Numbered from the stretch's first letter, positions 53,191 through 64,000 are shown. The stretch is 64,000 nt of DNA from CAJCIY01 sp964245825 (GCA_964245825.1 CAXTNT010000004.1:62001-126000); one strand, 5' to 3'. Notes: generated by a model not told the origin, from the sequence alone. A program made the numbers and translations.

Positions 53191-53532
53191 GTGGACCTGA
53201 CCCTGTCGACGCGGACCGAGGGCGAGGCGACGGTCGTCGAAGTCGGCGGCGAGATCGACGTCTACACCGCACCCAAGCTGCGCGAGCAGATCATCGACCT
53301 GGTCACGGCCGGCTCCTACAAGCTGGTGGTCGACATGGAGCGGGTCGAGTTCCTCGACTCCACCGGACTGGGCGTCCTGGTGGGCGGCCTCAAGCGGGTC
53401 CGCGCGCACGACGGGTCGCTGGCCCTGGTCTGCACGCAGGACCGCATCCTGAAGATCTTCAAGATCACCGGGCTGACGAAGGTCTTCCCGATCCACAACA
53501 GCGTGGCGGACGCGCTGGCCAGCGTCGGCTGA
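53191..53532 (+). CDS. STAS-domain anti-sigma factor antagonist
   Basis: 113 residues; SpoIIAA/RsbV type. The phospho-acceptor Ser lies in FLDSTGLGVLVGGLK (about residues 54-68). When unphosphorylated it would bind the anti-sigma kinase encoded next door. GTG 53191 follows CGGAGG at 7 bases. Confidence 0.93.
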   Translation: MDLTLSTRTEGEATVVEVGGEIDVYTAPKLREQIIDLVTAGSYKLVVDMERVEFLDSTGLGVLVGGLKRVRAHDGSLALVCTQDRILKIFKITGLTKVFPIHNSVADALASVG

Positions 53533-53555
53533 CCGCCGTCACGCCGCACATCGCC

Positions 53556-53996
53556 GTGCCCCAGGCCTCGCTGTCGTTCAGCCCCCGCCCCGAGCTGGTC
53601 CGGATCGCCCGGATGATGTCGGTGTCGCTGGCGCGCCGCAGCGGCGTCCCCGAGGGCGTGCTGGACGAGGTGCGCATCGCGGTCGGCGAGGCAGCGAGCC
53701 GTGCCGTGCGGGTGCACGAGCACCGGGCGACCGACGAACCGGTGCGGTTGACCTTCACCGAGGACGCCCGCGGCTACGAGGTCGAGGTACGCGACGCGGG
53801 CGACTCCGAATCCGTGCCCGACGTCTCCGACCGCGTCGCTGAGTTCGGCGACGCTCCCTTCCGCGGCGCCCCCGAAGAGCTCGAGATGCTGCCGGCCGGA
53901 CTCGACCTCGCGGTGGTGGCCGGCTTCGTGGATGACCTCGACGTTGTCCCCGACCCCGCCGGAGGCACGCTCGTCCGACTGCGCTGGACGCGCTGA
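53556..53996 (+). CDS. RsbW-like ATP-binding anti-sigma protein
   Basis: 146 residues of the HATPase_c fold (LDEVRIAVGEAASRAVRVHE). The N-box Asn of RsbW (EACTNAV) is replaced here (EAASRAV), so Mg-ATP binding and kinase activity may be changed. The G1 box (VRDAGDSES) is also loose. It sits 23 bases after the STAS gene; the two probably form a partner switch for a sigma factor not in this window. Confidence 0.8.
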   Translation: MPQASLSFSPRPELVRIARMMSVSLARRSGVPEGVLDEVRIAVGEAASRAVRVHEHRATDEPVRLTFTEDARGYEVEVRDAGDSESVPDVSDRVAEFGDAPFRGAPEELEMLPAGLDLAVVAGFVDDLDVVPDPAGGTLVRLRWTR

Positions 53997-54055
53997 CCCG
54001 GACCGCCCCGGCCCCGGCGCCGGGGGTTCGGGGATCCGCCCACGCGAGCCGCCGC

Positions 54056-54061
54056 TACTAT
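54056..54061 (+). promoter_or_regulatory. -10 box for hppA
   Basis: TACTAT about 113 bases before the hppA start. A GC-rich inverted repeat (CCCCGGCGCCGGGG, 54013-54026) just upstream may end the preceding operon. Confidence 0.45.
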
Positions 54062-54174
54062 GCCCGGCGTCCCTCGGCCCGGACGGTGCCCCGCATCGGC
54101 TAGGCCTCGTCCGCGCTGCCGACGGACGGTCCGGACGCCGACGGCACGCTGCCGCCACCTCAGGGAGAACCTCG

Positions 54175-57168
54175 ATGCTGCTAGCCCACGTGACCGCTGC
54201 GAGCGGAGATCCGTTCTCGCTGACCGGGAGCCAGCGCGGCCTCGTCTTCGGGGTTGGGGGTGTGTCGATCCTGGCCCTGGTTGTCGCGGGCGTGTTCGCC
54301 CGGCAGGTGCTGTCCGCCGGGCAGGGGACCGCCCGCATGCAGGACATCGCCAGGGCTGTGCAGGAGGGGGCGCAGGCCTTCCTGCGGCGTCAGTTCCTGA
54401 CGCTGTCGGGCTTCGCGGTGCTCGTCTTCGGTCTGCTGTTCCTGCTGCCGGCGGACGGCGGCTTCACGGTCAAGCTCGGGCGGTCGCTGTTCTTCCTGCT
54501 GGGCGCGATCTTCTCCGCCCTCGTCGGCTTCATCGGCATGACGCTGGCCACCCGCGCCAACCTCCGGGTCGCGGCGGCCGCACAGAACGAGGGCACCAAG
54601 CCGGCGGTCCGCATCGCGTTCCGGTCCGGCGGCGTGGTCGGCATGTTCACCATCGGCCTGGGCCTGCTCGGCGCCTCGATCGTGACCGTGGTCTACAACA
54701 ACCACGCCCCGGTGGTGCTCGAGGGGTTCGGGTTCGGTGGTGCGCTGCTCGCGATGTTCATGCGGGTCGGGGGCGGCATCTTCACCAAGGCCGCCGACGT
54801 CGGCGCCGACCTGGTGGGCAAGGTGGAGCAGGGCATCCCCGAGGACGACCCGCGCAACGCCGCCACGATCGCCGACAACGTCGGGGACAACGTCGGGGAC
54901 TGCGCCGGCATGGCGGCGGACCTCTTCGAGTCGTACGCGGTGACCCTGGTCGCCTCGCTGCTGCTCGGCCAGCAGGCCTTCGGTGGCCAGGGCCTGGTCC
55001 TCCCGCTGCTGATCCCCGCGGTCGGCGTGGTCACCGCCGTCATCGGCATCCTCTCCGTGCGCACCCGCAGCGGTGACCGGAACGCCATCGCTGCCATCAA
55101 CCGCGGGTTCTTCCTGTCTGCGCTGGTCTCCGCCGGTCTGTGCGCTGTCGTCACCTTCACCTTCCTGCCCGCGCACTACTCGGGATTCCACGTGCCCGCA
55201 GTGGCCGGCCTGTCGGGCAACCCGGGGCTCTACTCCTGGCTCGCCGTCGTCGTCGGGATCGTCCTGGCCGCAGCCATCCAGCTGCTGACGGGCTACTTCA
55301 CCGAGACCACCCGCCGCCCGGTCAAGGACATCGGCGAGGCCTCGACCACGGGCGCCGCCACGGTCATCCTCGGGGGCATCTCGGTCGGCCTCGAGTCCGC
55401 GGTCTACTCCGCGCTGCTCATCGGCGGCGCCCTGTACGGCGCGTTCCTGCTCGGTCACGGCTCGGTGCTGCTGGCCCTGTTCTACGTGGCCCTCGCCGGC
55501 ACCGGGCTGCTGACGACCGTCGGCGTCATCGTCTCGATGGACACCTTCGGCCCGATCTCCGACAACGCGCAGGGCATCGCGGAGATGTCCGGGGACATCG
55601 ACGAGGCGGGCGCCGCCGTGCTCACCGAGCTGGACGCGGTGGGCAACACCACCAAGGCGATCACCAAGGGCATCGCGATCGCGACGGCCGTGCTCGCCGC
55701 GACCGCGCTGTTCGGCTCGTACGGGGAAGCCGTGCTGGGCGAGGTCGGCAAGCTGGGGGGCAACACCGGGGCGGGCCTGTCCGACTTCACCCTGTCAGTG
55801 AACAAGCCCAACGTGCTGTTCGGCCTGATCATCGGTGCTTCGGTGGTGTTCCTGTTCTCCGGTCTCGCGATCAACGCCGTCGCCCGCGCCGCGGCCCGGG
55901 TGGTGACCGAGGTGCGCAAGCAGTTCCGCGAGAACCCCGGGATCATGACCTTCGACGTACGGCCGGACTACGCGTCCGTGGTCGACATCTGCACCAAGGA
56001 CTCCTTGCGTGAGCTGGCCACCCCGGGGCTGCTCGCGGTGATGGCCCCGATCGCGACCGGGTTCTTCCTCGGGTACGAGGCGCTCGGCGGCTTCCTGGCC
56101 GGCGCCATTGCCACCGGCGTCCTGATGGCCGTGTTCCTGTCCAACTCCGGCGGCGCGTGGGACAACGCCAAGAAGCTCGTGGAGGACGGCAACTACGGCG
56201 GCAAGGGCTCGGAGGCGCATGCGGCGACCGTCATCGGCGACACCGTGGGCGACCCCTTCAAGGACACCGCCGGCCCGGCGCTCAACCCGCTCATCAAGGT
56301 CATGAACCTGGTCGCCGTGCTGATCGCCCCGTCGGTCTACCGTTACGGCGTGGTCAGCCCCAAGGGCAACACCGGGGTCCGCGTCGTCGTGGGCGTCATC
56401 ACCGTCGGTGTCATCGTCGTCGCGCTCGTCATCAGCAAGCGCCGCAAGGTCGACTACGGCGCGACGCCCACTGCGGAGGCGACGATCGCCGCCACCTCGG
56501 CGCTTTCCGACGAGCCGGTCGAGGCAGCCACCGTCACGATCCTCGGCCACGACGAGCACGCCGAGGTCACCGCGGTCGGTCGCGACCAGACCGCCGGACC
56601 GGAGCCGGTGGCGGCACCGGCCGACGCCGCGACGAACGAAGCGGCGGTGCCCACCGGCGAACCGCTGTCACCGGCGGAGGAGATCGGCATCTCGACCCCG
56701 ATGACCCGGCCACCCGCCGCCTCGGTTACGGACGCCCCGACTGTCTCGCCGCCGGCCGCCACGGCCCCGAGGAAGGTTTCCGTCAAGCCGCCTGCAACCG
56801 CCACGTTCGAGGAGGAGATCGGCGTCTCGACACCGATGACCCGACCGCCCGCCGCCTCGGTCACGGACGCCCCGACTGCTTCGCCGCCGCCCCCGGCCGC
56901 CAAGGCCGCGAAGAAGGCCCCGGGCCGGCCGTCCGCAGCCGCGACGGCAGCGAAGGCGGTTCCCGCCAAGAAGGCCCCGGCCAAGAAGTCGGCGCCCACG
57001 AAGGCTGCCAAGGCCGTTCCGGCCAAGGTCGCCCCCGCCAAGGCCGGTCCCGCCAAGATCGCCCCTGCCAAGGTCGCGCCCACAAAGGCCGGACCCGCTG
57101 GGGCCGGCACGGGCGTCACCCCGGCGGAGTCCGAGCCGCCCACCTCGACCGGGGGTCTTCCCACCTGA
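54175..57168 (+). CDS. hppA: proton-pumping membrane pyrophosphatase with long C-terminal tail
   Basis: 997 residues. The pump core (about 1-761) has many spans and the pyrophosphate-binding motifs DVGADLVGKVE, GDNVGDCAGMAADLFE, DNAQGIAEM and VIGDTVGDPFKDTAGPALNPL. It couples PPi hydrolysis to proton export. The family usually ends near residue 760-800. Here 236 extra residues follow: an acidic part, two copies of a 27-residue unit (835-861 and 880-906), then a Lys/Ala/Pro-rich histone-H1-like stretch (AKKAPAKKSAPTKAAK). ATG 54175 follows AGGGAG. Confidence 0.95.
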   Translation: MLLAHVTAASGDPFSLTGSQRGLVFGVGGVSILALVVAGVFARQVLSAGQGTARMQDIARAVQEGAQAFLRRQFLTLSGFAVLVFGLLFLLPADGGFTVKLGRSLFFLLGAIFSALVGFIGMTLATRANLRVAAAAQNEGTKPAVRIAFRSGGVVGMFTIGLGLLGASIVTVVYNNHAPVVLEGFGFGGALLAMFMRVGGGIFTKAADVGADLVGKVEQGIPEDDPRNAATIADNVGDNVGDCAGMAADLFESYAVTLVASLLLGQQAFGGQGLVLPLLIPAVGVVTAVIGILSVRTRSGDRNAIAAINRGFFLSALVSAGLCAVVTFTFLPAHYSGFHVPAVAGLSGNPGLYSWLAVVVGIVLAAAIQLLTGYFTETTRRPVKDIGEASTTGAATVILGGISVGLESAVYSALLIGGALYGAFLLGHGSVLLALFYVALAGTGLLTTVGVIVSMDTFGPISDNAQGIAEMSGDIDEAGAAVLTELDAVGNTTKAITKGIAIATAVLAATALFGSYGEAVLGEVGKLGGNTGAGLSDFTLSVNKPNVLFGLIIGASVVFLFSGLAINAVARAAARVVTEVRKQFRENPGIMTFDVRPDYASVVDICTKDSLRELATPGLLAVMAPIATGFFLGYEALGGFLAGAIATGVLMAVFLSNSGGAWDNAKKLVEDGNYGGKGSEAHAATVIGDTVGDPFKDTAGPALNPLIKVMNLVAVLIAPSVYRYGVVSPKGNTGVRVVVGVITVGVIVVALVISKRRKVDYGATPTAEATIAATSALSDEPVEAATVTILGHDEHAEVTAVGRDQTAGPEPVAAPADAATNEAAVPTGEPLSPAEEIGISTPMTRPPAASVTDAPTVSPPAATAPRKVSVKPPATATFEEEIGVSTPMTRPPAASVTDAPTASPPPPAAKAAKKAPGRPSAAATAAKAVPAKKAPAKKSAPTKAAKAVPAKVAPAKAGPAKIAPAKVAPTKAGPAGAGTGVTPAESEPPTSTGGLPT
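56677..56892 (+). repeat. two-copy 81-base repeat in the hppA tail
   Basis: 56677-56757 and 56812-56892 encode EEIGISTPMTRPPAASVTDA and EEIGVSTPMTRPPAASVTDA respectively, then near-identical PT-x-SPP. The copies are highly similar at DNA level, pointing to a recent in-frame duplication. Confidence 0.8.
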
Positions 57169-57175
57169 CCGGCCT

Positions 57176-57200
57176 GGGCGGCCGGCCCGGCCGCCCCGTT
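57176..57200. terminator. hairpin terminator between hppA and terC
   Basis: GGGCGGCCG (57176-57184) and CGGCCGCCC (57188-57196) form a perfect 9-bp stem, followed by CGTTCTC. It lies between convergent genes and could act in both directions. The T-run is weak, as is usual at this GC content. Confidence 0.5.
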
Positions 57201-57207
57201 CTCGTGG

Positions 57208-58080
57208 TCAGGGCCCGGTGGCGACGCGCGGGGGGCGCAGCGACAGGCCGATCGCCCCGCCGAGGACACCCAGGACCACAGCGAGCGTGACCCACGGTGG
57301 CAGGTGCACCACGTCCTCGGTCACCAGCTCGAGGCCGATCAACACGAGCACCAGCCCCAGGCCCGTGTCCAGGTAGCGGAAGCGCGCGAGGCCCCCCGAC
57401 AGCAGCACGTACGCCGCGTGCAGGCCGAGCACGGAGAAGCCGTTCGCCGCGACGATGGGGAACGCGTCCCGGGTGATGCCGAACGCGGCCGGGATCGAGT
57501 CCACCGCGAACACCACGTCGGCGACGGCGAGCACCACCACCGGCAGCGCGGTGCCGGACCGACCGGCCAGTCGCGAGGCCAGCCGCACCAGCAGGCCACC
57601 CTCCTGCTGGTCGGCGTGCTGGTCTGGCAGCCCGGAGCGGATGGTGCGCAGACCAGTCAGCAGCAGCAGCGCCCCGAAGACGTAGAGGATCGCGTGCAGC
57701 GCGTCCACCAGCGCCAGCCCCCCGCCCACCAGCAGCACGCGCAGGATCAGGGCGATCGCGACGCCGACGACGACCAGCCCCTCGCGGCGCTCCGGCGCGA
57801 CCCGGAGGGTGGCCAGGACGATCGCGAACACGGCGACGTTGTCGAGCGAGAGCGCGCGTTCGAGCAGGTAGATCGTGACGTAGTGCGCGCCCGAGCCACC
57901 GCCCTCGGCGAGAGCGACCGGGATGGTCACGGCCAGGCCGAGCGCGGTCCACACGAGCGTGGCGATGCCGGCCGCGCGCATCGACCCCGACCCGCGACGG
58001 CGCAGAACGGTGAGGTCGACGGCGAGAAACGCTACGAGGGCGACGCCGAGAACGACGTAGGCCCCCAGGGATGCGGACAC
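57208..58080 (-). CDS. TerC-family integral membrane protein
   Basis: 290 residues, about eight spans, with the family motifs ERALSLDNVAVFAIVL and ADVVFAVDSIPAAFGI (conserved acidic residues in membrane). TerC relatives such as Alx/MeeY export manganese. GTG 58080 follows GGAGG. A probable yybP-ykoY riboswitch occupies the leader, which fits a manganese role. Confidence 0.9.
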   Translation of the reverse strand: MSASLGAYVVLGVALVAFLAVDLTVLRRRGSGSMRAAGIATLVWTALGLAVTIPVALAEGGGSGAHYVTIYLLERALSLDNVAVFAIVLATLRVAPERREGLVVVGVAIALILRVLLVGGGLALVDALHAILYVFGALLLLTGLRTIRSGLPDQHADQQEGGLLVRLASRLAGRSGTALPVVVLAVADVVFAVDSIPAAFGITRDAFPIVAANGFSVLGLHAAYVLLSGGLARFRYLDTGLGLVLVLIGLELVTEDVVHLPPWVTLAVVLGVLGGAIGLSLRPPRVATGP

Positions 58081-58096
58081 GGCAACCTCCGGGACG

Positions 58097-58247
58097 GTCG
58101 GGGAGACCGACCGGAGGTCTCTCCCACGGCCGAGGCGACGACGGTCGCTCGGCCGCTCCGGCTCCCGGGCTCCTGGCGGGCCGCGGGAGCGACCGAGCGG
58201 CAGAGCCGTGCTGACGGGCGACGGACGGGTGGGGATACTCCCCTCAC
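58097..58247 (-). promoter_or_regulatory. probable yybP-ykoY manganese riboswitch
   Basis: Minus-strand leader of terC holds GGGGAGTATCCCC (from 58243), CGTCAGCACGG, a 13-bp stem (GCTCGGTCGCTCC/GGAGCGGCCGAGC) and GGGAGAGACCTCCGG before the ribosome site. GGGGAGTA, CGTCAxCA and AGACC are conserved elements of the yybP-ykoY class, which binds Mn2+ and controls terC/alx genes. Recognised by eye; limits approximate. Confidence 0.6.
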
Positions 58248-58303
58248 GATCACATGGGGGGTACCCGCCGGCCCCGGCGGCACACCCGGATCGCGTCGCG
58301 CTC

Positions 58304-58309
58304 TAGCGT
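58304..58309 (+). promoter_or_regulatory. -10 box for the gene at 58316 (leaderless)
   Basis: TAGCGT ends 6 bases before GTG 58316. Confidence 0.55.
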
Positions 58310-58315
58310 GGAGCC

Positions 58316-58921
58316 GTGAGTGGGCAGCTGTCGTTCTTCTCGGCCGCGGCCCGGCTGCCGGGGCTGGACGATCTCGCGGGGCTGCTCTGCGGTCCCGGGC
58401 AGCTCGTCCGGCGCGAGCACGCAGCGCGGGTCAGCGCGGTGCTCACCGACGACTGGCGCGTCGAGACTCTCGCCGCGGAGCTGCGCCTACGCGGCTTGCC
58501 CCCCGAGGTGGTCGTCGCCGGGACGGCCGACGGCTGGGCGGGTCCCAGCGGGGCGGCCACCAGCGTGCGCACCGCGTTCAGCCCAGCACTGGTCGACCTG
58601 GCCGAGCGTTGGTCGGGCAGCGGCGGAGGCAAGCGGCCGCCGCCGCGGCTGGTGCTCGACGGCCCGATGCTGCGGCTGTGGTACGTGGTCGCAGGGCGCC
58701 CGTGGGACGCCGGACACGCGTTCCGGCTCGGCGAGCACGACGCGGCCGTATGGGCCCCGGTCGGCGCTCTGCTGGCCGCTGCGGGGCTGCCGGCGGCCTT
58801 CGTCGGACCCCGCGGCGACGGGCCGGCGTACCGGCTGACCGGGCGGCGGCGGCTGGCCCGGTTGGCCGAGCTGGTTGGCGATCCGCCCGCCGCCGCGCCG
58901 GAAGGCGCCTGGCCGACCTGA
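58316..58921 (+). CDS. conserved hypothetical protein upstream of topA
   Basis: 201 residues, soluble. It begins QLSFFSAAARLPGLDDLAGLL, has LVLDGPMLRLWYVVAGRPW in the middle, and ends in Pro/Ala. Genes of this size regularly precede topA in actinobacteria (Rv3647c position). Role unknown. Confidence 0.75.
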   Translation: MSGQLSFFSAAARLPGLDDLAGLLCGPGQLVRREHAARVSAVLTDDWRVETLAAELRLRGLPPEVVVAGTADGWAGPSGAATSVRTAFSPALVDLAERWSGSGGGKRPPPRLVLDGPMLRLWYVVAGRPWDAGHAFRLGEHDAAVWAPVGALLAAAGLPAAFVGPRGDGPAYRLTGRRRLARLAELVGDPPAAAPEGAWPT

Positions 58922-58954
58922 GCGGGTCGGCGGCGGCCGGCGTGGCGTGTCGCG

Positions 58955-58960
58955 TACCGT
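58955..58960 (+). promoter_or_regulatory. -10 box for topA
   Basis: TACCGT lies 46 bases before GTG 59007, giving a short leader with its own GGGAG ribosome site. Confidence 0.4.
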
Positions 58961-59006
58961 CGCGAAGCGGACAGGCCCATTTCGCAGCGAACCGGGAGAC
59001 GACAGC

Positions 59007-61658
<2,652 letters not shown>

Positions 61659-61685
61659 GCGCGGCGGTCACCGCCTCGGCCGCCG

Positions 61686-61691
61686 CTAGCA
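61686..61691 (+). promoter_or_regulatory. possible -10 box for the MFS-tmk gene
   Basis: TAGCAT lies 109 bases before ATG 61800; no other -10 is seen in the gap after topA. Confidence 0.3.
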
Positions 61692-61799
61692 TCGAGGTGG
61701 TGGCGCCGACCGGGGGCGCCGGCGGAAGGGGAGCGCGCCATCGCGAGTGAGCCGACCCCGACCGAGGTCTGTGCCGCGACGGCGCGCGAGCGCCGGCCG

Positions 61800-63914
61800 A
61801 TGCGCGAGCGGCCGGCGGACGGCAGCCGAAGGCCCCTGAACCCCGATGTCAACGAGCTCGCCGAGGTCCACGTCTCGGCCATGCACGACCTGGCCGAGGT
61901 GCTCCGGATCCGTGACTTCCGCCGGCTGTTCAACGCGCTCGCCCTCTCGAGCCTGGGCGACTGGCTCGGCCTGCTCGCGACCACCGCGCTGGCCGCGGAC
62001 CTGGCCGGTTCGGCGTCCGCGCAGCTCTACGCGATCGCCGGGGTCCTGCTGGTACGGCTGATGCCGGCGCTGCTGTTCGGCCCGTTCGCGGGGGCGTTCG
62101 CAGACCGCTTCGACCGGCGCTGGACCATGATCGCCTCGGACCTGGTCCGCGGCGTGCTGTTCATCGTCATCGTCCTCGCCGACCGGCTGGACGTGCTGAT
62201 CGCCGCGACCTTCCTGATCGAGACGTTCAGCCTGTTCTGGATTCCGGCCAAGGAGGCGAGCGTCCCGAACCTGCTCGCGCCCGAGCAGCTCCAGACGGCC
62301 AACCAGCTGTCGCTGATCGTCACCTACGGCAGCGCCGTTCCCGCGGCGGCCCTGTTCACGCTGCTTTCGTCGCTGAACAGCGCGCTCGCCAGCGGGATCG
62401 GCTTCTTCCACAGCAACCCGGTGGACCTGGCCCTGTACTTCGACGCCGCGACGTTCTTCGTCGCCGCGTTCACCGTCCTGGGCCTGTCGACGATCAGCGG
62501 GCGAAGCCCCCGACATCTGCTGCGCGGCGGGGACGCGGAGCCCGTCAGCCTGCTGCGGTCTATCGGCGAGGGGTGGGCGTACGTCGGGCGCACCCCACTC
62601 GTCCGCGGCCTCGTCGTCGGCATCCTCGGGGCGTTCGGCGCCGGTGGCGGGGTCATCGCGCTGTCTCGGCCGTACGTGACCTTGCTGGGCGCGGGGAACG
62701 CGGCATACGGACTGCTGTTCGGCGACGTCTTCCTCGGGCTCGCTCTCGGCTTCACCGTCGGCCCGCGCCTGCTGGGCGATATCAGCCGCAAGCGGCTGTT
62801 CGGCATGTGCATCGTGGGTGCGGGTGCCGCGCTGACGGTCGTCGCCGTGGTGCCCAACCTGGCGTTGGCGCTGGTGTTCGTGCTGGTGTGCACCAGCTTC
62901 GGCGGCGTCGCCTGGGTGACGGGCTACACGCTGCTGGGCCTGGAGGTGCCCAACGAGCTGCGCGGCCGGACCTTCGGCTTCGTGCAGTCGATGATCCAGG
63001 TGATCCTCTTCTTCACCCTCGCCGCGGCGCCGGCGATCGCGGGCGTGATCGGGCGCCATCGGATCCCGGTCGGACACGGCTCGTTCATCCGGGCCGACGG
63101 CGTGACCACCGTGCTCCTGGCCGGCGGTCTGCTGGCCGTGTTCGTCGGGGTGACCTCGTTCCGGCAGATGGACGATCGGAAAGGCGTGTCGATCATCCGC
63201 GAGCTTGCCGCGGCGCTGCACGTCGCGGGTCCGGCTCCCCCCGCGGCGGCCGGTTTCCTGGTGGCGTTCGAGGGCGGCGAGGGGGCCGGCAAGTCGACTC
63301 AGCTGGGTCTGCTTGCCGCCGCCCTGGCCGAGGTCGGGTACGACGACGTGGTCGTGACGCACGAGCCGGGGGCGACCACCAGCGGCGCCGTCCTGCGCAC
63401 CCTGCTGCTCGACCCCGCGACCGTCCTGTCGCCGCGGGCCGAGGCCCTGGTGTACGCGGCCGACCGCGCCGAGCACGTGCACCGCGTGCTGCGCCCGGCC
63501 CTGGCGGCGGGCGCCGTGGTGCTCTGCGACCGGTACGTGGACTCGTCCCTGGCGTACCAGGGAGCTGGTCGCGACCTGGACATGGACGGGCTGCGCCGGC
63601 TGCAACGGATGGCGACGGACGGCCTCAGCCCCGACCTCACCGTGCTGCTGGATCTGCCGGCCGAGGCAGGGCTCGCGCGGGTGGGGGTCGAGCGGGACCG
63701 GATCGAGCAGCAGCCGCTGGAGTTCCACCGGGCGGTGCGGGAGGCGTTCGTCGCCCTCGCCCGCCGGGAGCGCGGCCGCTACCTCGTTGTCGACGCGACG
63801 GCGCCGGTCGAGCAGATCGCCGCCCAGGTGGCCGAGGAGGTCCAGCGCCGGCTCCTCCGCGTCGCCGAGGCGCGGCACGTGCACCGCACCGCCGCAGCGG
63901 CGGTGACCGTGTGA
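61800..63914 (+). CDS. tmk: fused MFS transporter and thymidylate kinase
   Basis: 704 residues. The first part (about 30-465) is a 12-span major facilitator of the enterobactin-exporter-like type (LALSSLGDWLGLLATTALA). A linker leads into a full dTMP kinase with P-loop EGGEGAGKST (491-500), HEPGATTSGAVLRTLLL and CDRYVDSSLAYQGAGR. The kinase makes dTDP for DNA synthesis. Such fusions are annotated in other actinobacteria. No internal start is obvious. The stop overlaps holB (GTGA). Confidence 0.92.
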   Translation: MRERPADGSRRPLNPDVNELAEVHVSAMHDLAEVLRIRDFRRLFNALALSSLGDWLGLLATTALAADLAGSASAQLYAIAGVLLVRLMPALLFGPFAGAFADRFDRRWTMIASDLVRGVLFIVIVLADRLDVLIAATFLIETFSLFWIPAKEASVPNLLAPEQLQTANQLSLIVTYGSAVPAAALFTLLSSLNSALASGIGFFHSNPVDLALYFDAATFFVAAFTVLGLSTISGRSPRHLLRGGDAEPVSLLRSIGEGWAYVGRTPLVRGLVVGILGAFGAGGGVIALSRPYVTLLGAGNAAYGLLFGDVFLGLALGFTVGPRLLGDISRKRLFGMCIVGAGAALTVVAVVPNLALALVFVLVCTSFGGVAWVTGYTLLGLEVPNELRGRTFGFVQSMIQVILFFTLAAAPAIAGVIGRHRIPVGHGSFIRADGVTTVLLAGGLLAVFVGVTSFRQMDDRKGVSIIRELAAALHVAGPAPPAAAGFLVAFEGGEGAGKSTQLGLLAAALAEVGYDDVVVTHEPGATTSGAVLRTLLLDPATVLSPRAEALVYAADRAEHVHRVLRPALAAGAVVLCDRYVDSSLAYQGAGRDLDMDGLRRLQRMATDGLSPDLTVLLDLPAEAGLARVGVERDRIEQQPLEFHRAVREAFVALARRERGRYLVVDATAPVEQIAAQVAEEVQRRLLRVAEARHVHRTAAAAVTV

Positions 63915-64000
63915 CCCTGTGGGACGAGGTGGTGGGCCAGCCGGACGCGGTCGCCCAGCTGTCCACGGCGGCGGCGGGCGACGCGGGCCACGCCTGGCTT
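63911..64000 (+). CDS. holB: DNA polymerase III subunit delta' (partial)
   Basis: First 30 codons only: TLWDEVVGQPDAVAQLSTAA, then GDAGHAWL, the start of the clamp-loader delta' AAA+ domain. It is coupled to tmk by GTGA, the normal tmk-holB order. The gene runs off the window. Confidence 0.9.
   Translation, partial: MTLWDEVVGQPDAVAQLSTAAAGDAGHAWL

Noticed and set aside
54010..54032. GC-rich inverted repeat after the anti-sigma gene as a terminator
   Set aside because: The repeat CCCCGGCGCCGGGG has almost no loop and no T-run, so it is noted only as a weak candidate in the hppA promoter entry.
61686..63884. 732-codon minus-strand open frame
   Set aside because: His/Arg/Glu/Gln-rich composition typical of antisense frames; the opposite strand encodes the clear MFS-kinase fusion.

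Overview
The window is a gene-dense, high-GC piece of an actinobacterial chromosome (Actinomycetota). The evidence is WhiB-family genes, GTG/TTG starts, 4-base GTGA/ATGA stop-start overlaps, an actinobacterial TopA with GRYGPY repeats and a lysine tail, a 6C RNA, and many TANNNT -10 boxes lying 6-8 bases before the start codon (leaderless transcription). From about 29.5 kb to the right end, gene order follows, from memory, the mycobacterial block ponA2-whiB4-two GET3/ArsA ATPases-RidA-metallo-beta-lactamase-(crp)-nth-NUDIX-marP-ephE, then HAD phosphatase-6C RNA-ssd-tad genes-DUF1998 helicase-topA-holB. The genus cannot be fixed from the sequence alone.

Left part (0-29 kb). An alpha/beta hydrolase and an ECF sigma factor with a membrane-anchored propeller partner are followed by a lower-GC accessory patch (about 2.9-5.25 kb) that abuts a tRNA-Ser(GGA) gene. 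Then come an amidase, SRP RNA and dnaX, a trypsin-like protease, a small secreted protein, an ABC-2 exporter, ybaB-recR, a phosphodiesterase, lysC-asd, several single enzymes, a cation diffusion facilitator, a GH13 glucosidase with a stray duplicate of its own 3' end beside it, a second sigma/partner pair, a ScyD/ScyE-like secreted propeller, and an internally deleted IS481 copy next to tRNA-Pro(CGG).

Middle part (29-45 kb). This is the envelope and stress block: a class A penicillin-binding protein, two WhiB proteins, two GET3/ArsA-type ATPases sharing a divergent promoter with a stomatin-like protein, RidA, two NUDIX hydrolases, a metallo-beta-lactamase, endonuclease III, a cupredoxin lipoprotein, a MarP-like periplasmic protease, EphE and an esterase. 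The crp gene expected between the metallo-beta-lactamase gene and nth is absent. Its place is taken by a 39-residue membrane protein and a coiled-coil protein that looks like a degenerate relative of the WhiG anti-sigma factor RsiG.

Right part (44-64 kb). A degenerate Fic-like protein, a HAD phosphatase and 6C RNA precede a tight tad pilus operon (ssd, tadA, tadB, tadC, a Flp-like peptide, TadE and a TadE-like protein). Then come an MrfA-type helicase, an anti-anti-sigma/anti-sigma pair, a proton-pumping pyrophosphatase with an unusual 236-residue Lys/Ala/Pro-rich tail, a TerC protein behind a probable yybP-ykoY manganese riboswitch, topA, a fused MFS transporter/thymidylate kinase, and the first 30 codons of holB.

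No single locus is clearly an undescribed system. The best candidates for something new are the histone-H1-like tail on HppA, the crp replacement by an RsiG-like protein, and the shared divergent -10 between the GET3 pair and the SPFH gene.
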